Source: Tubulanus polymorphus
Lineage: Eukaryota > Nemertea > Palaeonemertea > Tubulaniformes > Tubulanidae
Reading direction: 5' to 3'
Length of the DNA: 64,000 nt
Assembly (NCBI RefSeq): GCF_964204645.1
Contig: NC_134036.1
Coordinates: 7,364,704 to 7,428,703 of the forward strand
How positions within the stretch are numbered: the stretch's first letter is position 1; the number at the start of each line of letters is the position of its first letter. Made by a program: the position numbers and the translations under genes. Of this stretch, positions 57,963-64,000 are shown in pieces. The notes below the pieces were generated by a model. It was not told the origin of the DNA and ran no database searches. It saw only the letters and a list, made by a program, of their open reading frames with translations.

Positions 57963-60900
57963 GGCCTTGATCAGCGTTACGACCCGGTGCAGTTAGGGAG
58001 GGAGGGAGGGAGGCAGTAGGTCCGTCGTCCGCCCGTTAGTCAGTGTGTCGGCGGTTGTTGTTCGAAAAACGACTAAGTGCTGACCGGGCATGAACAGCGT
58101 TACGACCCGGCACCGGTCAGGAAGGGAGGGAGGGTGGCAGTAGGACGGTCGTCCGTTCGTTCGTCAGTGTGCCGGCGGTGGTAGTTCGAAAACGACAAAG
58201 TGCTGACCGGGCCTTGATCAGCGTTACGACCCGGTGCAGTGAGGGAGGGAGGGAGGGAGCAGTAGGTCGGTCGTCCATCCGTTCGTCAGTGTGCCGGCGG
58301 TGGTAGTTCGAAAAACGACTAAGTGCTGACCGGGCCTTGATCAGCGTTACGACCCGGTGCAGTGAGGGAGGGAGGGAGGCAGTAGGTCGGTCGTCCGTCC
58401 GTTCGTCAGTGTGCCGGCGGTGGTTGTTCGAAAAACGACTATGTGCTGACCGGGCCTTGATCAGCGTTACGACCCGGTGCAGTTAGGGAGGGAGGGAGGG
58501 AGGAACTAGGACAGTCGTCCGCCCGTTAGTCAGTGTGTCGGCGGTTGTTGTTCGAAAAACGACTAAGTGCTGACCGGGCCATGAACAGCGTTACGACCCG
58601 GCACCGGTCAGGAAGGGAGGGAGGGTGGCAGTAGGTCGGTCGTCCGTTGTTGGTCAGTGTGCCGGCGGTGGTAGTTCGAAAAACGACTAAGTGCTGACCG
58701 GGCCTTGATCAGCGTTTACGACCCGGTGCAGTGAGGCAGGGTGGGAGGCAGTAGGTCGGTCGTCCGTCCGTTCGTCAGTGTGCCGGCGGTGGTAGTTCGA
58801 AAAACGACTAAGTGCTGACCGGGCCATGAACAGCGTTACGACCCGGCACCGGTCAGGAAGGGAGGGAGGGTGGCAGTAGGTCGGTCGTCCATCCGTTCGT
58901 CAGTGTGCCGGCGGTGGTAGTTCGAAAAACGACTAAGTGCTGACCGGGCCTTGATCAGCGTTACGACCCGGTACAGTGAGGGAGGAGGGAGGCAGTAGGT
59001 CGGTCGTCCGTCCGTTCGTCAGTGTGCCGGCGGTGGTTGTTCGAAAAACGACTAAGTGCTGACCGGGTTATGATCAGCGTTACGACCCGGTGCAGTGAGG
59101 GAGGGAGGGGAGGGGAGGCAGTAGGTCGGTCGTCCATCCGTTCGTCAGTGTGCCGGCGATGGTTGTTCGAAAACGACTAAGTGCTGACCGGGCCTTGATC
59201 AGCGTTACGACCCGGTGCAGTGAGGAGGGAGGGAGGAGGCAGTAGGTCGGTCGTCCATCCGTTCGTCAGTGTGCCGGCGGTGGTTGTTCGAAAAACGACT
59301 AAGTGCTGACCGGGCCATGATCAGCGTTACGACCCGGTGCAGTGAGGGAGGGAGGGAGGCACTAGGACAGTCGTCCGCCCGTTAGTCAGTGTGTCGGCGG
59401 TTGTTGTTCGAAAAACGACTAAGTGCTGACCGGGCCTTGATCAGCGTTACGAACCCGGTGCAGTGAGGGAGGGAGGGAGGCAGTAGGTCGGTCGTCCGTC
59501 CGTTCGTCAGTGTGCCGGCGGTGGTTGTTCGAAAAACGACTATGTGCTGACCGGGCCTTGATCAGCGTTACGACCCGGTGCAGTTAGGGAGGGAGGGAGG
59601 GAGGAACTAGGACAGTCGTCCGCCCGTTAGTCAGTGTGTCGGCGGTTGTTGTTCGAAAAAACGACTAAGTGCTGACCGGGCCATGAACAGCGTTACGACC
59701 CGGCACCGGTCAGGAAGGGAGGGAGGGTGGCAGTAGGTCGGTCGTCCGTTCGTTGGTCAGTGTGCCGGCGGTGGTAGTTCGAAAACGACTAAGTGCTGAC
59801 CGGGGCCTTGATCAGCGTTACGACCCGGAGCAGTGAGGGAGGGAGGGAGGCAGTAGGTCGGTCGTCCGTCCGTTCGCCAGTGAGCCGGCGGTGGTTGTTC
59901 GAAAAACGACTAATTGCTGACCGGGCCTTGATCAGCGTTACGACCCGGAGCATTGAGGGAGGGAGGGAGGCAGTAGGTCGGTCGTCCGTCCGTTTGTCAG
60001 TGTGGCGGCAGTGATGGTTGTTCGAAAAACGACTAAGGGCTGACCGGGCCATGAACAGCGTTACGACCCGGCACCGGTCAGGAAGGGAGGGAGGGTGGCA
60101 GTAGGTCGGTCGTCCGTCCGTTCGTCAGTGTGCCGGCGGTGGTTGTTCGAAAAACGACTAAGTGCTGACCGGGCCTTGATCAGCGTTACGACCCGGTGCA
60201 GTGAGGGAGGGAGGGAGGCAGTAGGTCGGTCGTCCGTCCGTTCGTCAGTGTGCCGGCGGTGTTGTTCGAAAAACGACTAAGTGCTGACCGGGCCTTGATC
60301 AGCGTTACGACCCGGTGCAGTGAGGGAGGGAGGGAGGCAGTAGGTCGGTCGTCCGTCCGTTCGTCAGTGTGCCGGCGGGGGTAGTTCGAAAAACGACTAA
60401 GTGCTGACCGGGCCTTGATCAGCGTTACGACCCGGTGCAGTGAGGAGGGAGGGAGGCAGTAGGTCGGTCGTCCGTCCGTTCGTCAGTGTGCCGGCGGTGG
60501 TTGTTCGAAAAACGACTATGTGCTGACCGGGCCTTGATCAGCGTTACGACCCGGTGCAGTTAGGGAGGGAGGGGAGGGAGGCAGTAGGTCCGTCGTCCGC
60601 CCGTTAGTCAGTGTGTCGGCGGTTGTTGTTCGAAAAACGACTAAGTGCTGACCGGGCCATGAACAGCGTTACGACCCGGCACCGGTCAGGAAGGGAGGGA
60701 GGGTGGCAGTAGGACGGTCGTCCGTTCGTTCGTCAGTGTGCCGGCGGTGGTAGTTCGAAAAACGACTAAGTGCTGACCGGGCCTTGATCAGCGTTACGAC
60801 CCGGTGCAGTGAGGGAGGGAGGGAGGGAGGCAGTAGGTCGGTCGTCCATCCATTCGTCAGTGTGCCGGCGGTGGTAGTTCGAAAAACGACTAAGTGCTGA

Positions 60901-62585
60901 CCGGGCCTTGATCAGCGTTACGACCCGGTGCAGTGAGGGAGGGAGGGAGGCAGTAGGTCGGTCGTCCGTCCGTTCGTCAGTGTGCCGGCGGTGGTTGTTC
61001 GAAAAACGACTATGTGCTGACCGGGCCTTGATCAGCGTTACGACCCGGTGCAGTTAGGGAGGGAGGGAGGGAGGAACTAGGACAGTCGTCGCCCGTTAGT
61101 CAGTGTGTCGGCGGTTGTTGTTCGAAAAACGACTAAGTGCTGACCGGGCCATGAACAGCGTTACGACCCGGCACCGGTCAGGAAGGAGGGAGGGTGGCAG
61201 TAGGTCGGTCGTCCGTTCGTTGGTCAGTGTGCCGGCGGTGGTAGTTGAAAAACGACTAAGTGCTGACCGGGCCTTGATCAGCGTTACGACCCGTTGCAGT
61301 GAGGCAGGGTGGGAGGCAGTAGGTCGGTCGTCCGTCCGTTCGTCAGTGTGCCGGCGGTGGTAGTTCGAAAAACGACTAAGTGCTGACCGGGCCATGAACA
61401 GCGTTACGACCCGGCACCGGTCAGGAAGGGAGGGAGGGTGGCAGTAGGTCGGTCGTCCATCCGTTCGTCAGTGTGCGGCGGTGGTAGTTCGAAAAACGAC
61501 TAAGTGCTGACCGGGCCTTGATCAGCGTTACGACCCGGTACAGTGAGGGAGGGAGGAGGCAGTAGGTCGGTCGTCCGTCCGTTCGTCAGTGTGCCGGCGG
61601 TGGTTGTTCGAAAACGACTAAGTGCTGACCGGGTTATGATCAGCGTTACGACCCGGTGCAGTGAGGGAGGGAGGGAGGGAGGCAGTAGGTCGGTCGTCCA
61701 TCCGTTCGTCAGTGTGCCGGCGATGGTTGTTCGAAAAACGACTAAGTGCTGACCGGGCCTTGATCAGCGTTACGACCCGGTGCAGTGAGGGAGGGAGGGA
61801 GGCACTAGGACAGTCGTCCGCCCGTTAGTCAGTGTGCCGGCGGTGGTTGTTCGAAAAACGACTAAGTGCTGACCGGGCCTTGATCAGCGTTACGACCCGG
61901 CACCGGTCAGGGAGGGAGGAGGGAGGCAGTAGGTCGGTCGTCCGTCCGTTCGTCACTGTGCCGGCGGTGGTAGTTTCGAAAAACGACTAAGTGCTGACCG
62001 GGCCTTGATCAGCGTTACGACCCGGAGCATTGAGGGAGGGAGGGAGGGAGGCAGTAGGTCGGTCGTCCGTCCGTTTGTCAGTGTGCCGGCAGTGATGGTT
62101 GTTCGAAAAAATGACTAAGGGCTGACCGGGCCTTGATCAGCGTTACGACCCGGCGCTGGTCAGGGCGGGAGGGAGGGAGGCAGTAGGTCGGTCGTCCATC
62201 CGTTCGTCAGTGTGCCGGCGGTGGTAGTTCGAAAAACGACTAAGTGCTGACCGGGCCATGATCAGCGTTACGACCCGGTGCAGTGAGGGAGGGAGGGAGG
62301 CACTAGGACAGTCGTCCGCCCGTTAGTCAGTGTGTCGGCGGTTGTTGTTCGAAAAACGACTAAGTGCTGACCGGGCCTTGATCAGCGTTACGACCCGGTG
62401 CAGTGAGGGAGGGAGGGAGGCAGTAGGTCGGTCGTCCGTCCGTTTGTCAGTGTGCCGGCAGTGATGGTTGTTCGAAAAACGACTAAGTGCTGACCGGGCC
62501 TTGATCAGCGTTACGACCCGGTGCAGTGAGGGAGGGAGGGAGGCAGTAGGTTGTTCGTCCGTCCGTTCGTCAGTGTGCCGGCGGT

Positions 62586-64000
62586 GGTTGTTCGAAAAAT
62601 GACTAAGGGCTGACCGGGCCTTGATCAGCGTTACGACCCGGAGCATTGAGGGAGGGAGGGAGGCAGTAGGTCGGTCGTCCATCCGTTCGTCAGTGTGCCG
62701 GCGGTGGTAGTTCGAAAAACGACTAAGTGCTGACCGGGCCTAGATCAGCGTTACGACCCGGTGCAGTGAGGGAGGGAGGGAGGCAGTAGGTCGGTCGTCC
62801 GTCCGGTCGTCAGTGTGCCGGCGGTGGTTGTTCGAAAAACGACTAAGTGCTGACCGGGCCATGAACAGCGTTACGACCCGGCACCGGTCAGGAAGGGAGG
62901 GAGGGTGGCAGTAGGTCGGTCGTCCGTCCGTTCGTCAGTGTGCCGGCGGTGGTTGTTCGAAAAACGACTTAGTGCTGACCGGGCCTTGATCAGCGTTACG
63001 ACCCGGAGCAGTGAGGGAGGGAGGGAGGCAGTAGGTCGGTCGTCCGTCCGTTCGCCAGTGAGCCGGCGGTGGTTGTTCGAAAAACGACTAAGTGCTGACT
63101 GGGCCTTGATCAGCGTTACGACCCGGAGCATTGAGGGAGGGAGGGAGGCAGTAGGTCGGTCGTCCGTCCGTTTGTCAGTGTGCCGGCAGTGATGGTTGTT
63201 CGAAAAACGACTAAGGGCTGACCGGGCCATGAACAGCGTTACGACCCGGCACCGGTCAGGAAGGGAGGGAGGGTGGCAGTAGGTCGGTCGTCCGTCCGTT
63301 CGTCAGTGTGCCGGCGGTGGTTGTTCGAAAAACGACTAAGTGCTGACCGGGCCTTGATCAGCGTTACGACCCGGTGCAGTGAGGGAGGGAGGGAGGCAGT
63401 AGGTCGGTCGTCCGTCCGTTCGTCAGTGTGCCGGCGGTGGTTGTTCGAAAAACGCCTAAGTGCTGACCGGATCTTGATCAGCGTTACGACCCGGTGCAGT
63501 GAGGGAGGGAGGGAGGGAGGCAGTAGGTCGGTCGTCCATCCGTTCGTCAGTGTGCCGGCGGTGGTTGTTCGAAAAACGACTAAGTGCTGACCGGGCCTTG
63601 ATCAGCGTTACGACCCGGTGCAGTGAGGGAGGGAGGGAGGGAGGCAGTAGGTCGGTCGTCCATCCGTTCGTCAGTGTGCCGGCGGTGGTAGTTCGAAAAA
63701 CGACTAAGTGCTGACCGGGCCTTGATCAGCGTTACGACCCGGTGCAGTGAGTGAGGGAGGGAGGCAGTAGGTCGGTCGTCCATCCGTTCGTCAGTGTGCC
63801 GGCGGGGGTAGTTCGAAAAACGACTAAGTGCTGACCGGGCCTTGATCAGCGTTACGACCCGGTGCAGTGAGGGAGGGAGGGAGGCAGTAGGTCGGTCGTC
63901 CGTCCGTTCGTCAGTGTGCCGGCGGTGGTTGTTCGAAAAACGACTATGTGCTGACCGGGCCTTGATCAGCGTTACGACCCGGTGCAGTTAGGGAGGGAGG
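62586..64000 (+). repeat. Satellite A duplicated block, right array, copy 2
   Basis: The partner of 56590-57962, without that copy's single-base insertions; the match continues to the window edge (TGCAGTTAGGGAGGG at 63983 matches 57988 onward). Confidence 0.82.

Larger units (their letters stand above)
48625..64000 (+). repeat. Satellite A, right array (~125 copies)
   Basis: The same satellite and orientation as the other two arrays, starting mid-monomer at GGGCCTTGATCAGCG directly after satellite B and running off the right edge. It includes the large GGGA expansion at 49024-49292. Array-specific variants include GACTATGTGCTG (about 57950, 58440, 59541, 60516, 61010, 63944), GGGTTATGATCAG (about 59070 and 61633) and GAGGCAGGGTGGGAGG (about 58735 and 61303), which mark ~2.57 kb and ~6 kb repeated blocks. 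Between about 50 and 62 kb many monomers have one-base gains or losses, mostly in A, C or G runs. Confidence 0.96.

Noticed and set aside
42830-64000. Common origin of satellites A and B, from similar length and a shared CGAAAA(A)CG core
   Set aside because: The shared stretch is about 10 bases and nothing else aligns by eye. Chance or a shared constraint explains it as well.

Overview
This window is eukaryotic heterochromatin, most likely from an animal and probably an arthropod. No intact protein-coding gene, rRNA gene or tRNA was recognised. The arthropod leaning is inference: it rests on a decayed Polinton/Maverick-type DNA polymerase B, an AP-endonuclease LINE, a piggyBac-type MITE, and a GC-rich tandem spacer carrying TATATAC motifs like those of arthropod rDNA spacer promoters. 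No species can be named.

Layout: (1) 1-14213, 20348-32204 and 48625-64000 are three arrays of one GC-rich satellite, called satellite A here. Its monomer is 120 bp (124 bp or more when extra GGGA blocks are present), all head-to-tail on the plus strand, roughly 340 copies. Monomer variants follow a nested higher-order arrangement with large near-identical duplications. (2) 14216-20347 is a 6.1 kb AT-rich element with ~0.4 kb terminal inverted repeats and a TA (or TAA) target duplication. It splits one satellite A monomer, and intact empty sites exist elsewhere in the window. (3) At 32075-32204 the array ends in a single inverted monomer, followed by a 136 bp (GA)n tract.

(4) 32341-38842 is a GC-rich block of one short and three long ~1.28 kb tandem units, possibly a ribosomal intergenic spacer, ending in eleven copies of an ~82 bp palindrome-rich subrepeat. 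One long unit carries a 581 bp MITE with TTAA duplication. (5) 39176-42829 is a patchwork of transposon fragments: a decayed zinc-binding-like peptide and a broken DNA polymerase B on the minus strand, joined directly to a plus-strand LINE fragment that starts inside the endonuclease domain and stops at the reverse transcriptase catalytic box. (6) 42830-48624 is a second satellite (satellite B) with an exact 118 bp period, about 49 copies in two interleaved subtypes. It fuses to satellite A within a 3-4 bp shared sequence at about 48623.

The elements do not act as a pathway. The window records array growth by unequal exchange and segmental copying, then transposon insertion and junk joining. 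The right-hand satellite A array (about 50-62 kb) has many one-base length changes in homopolymers, so part of its irregularity may be assembly or consensus error. Open frames in the satellites and the GC-rich block are by-products of repeat length and composition and were not called as genes.
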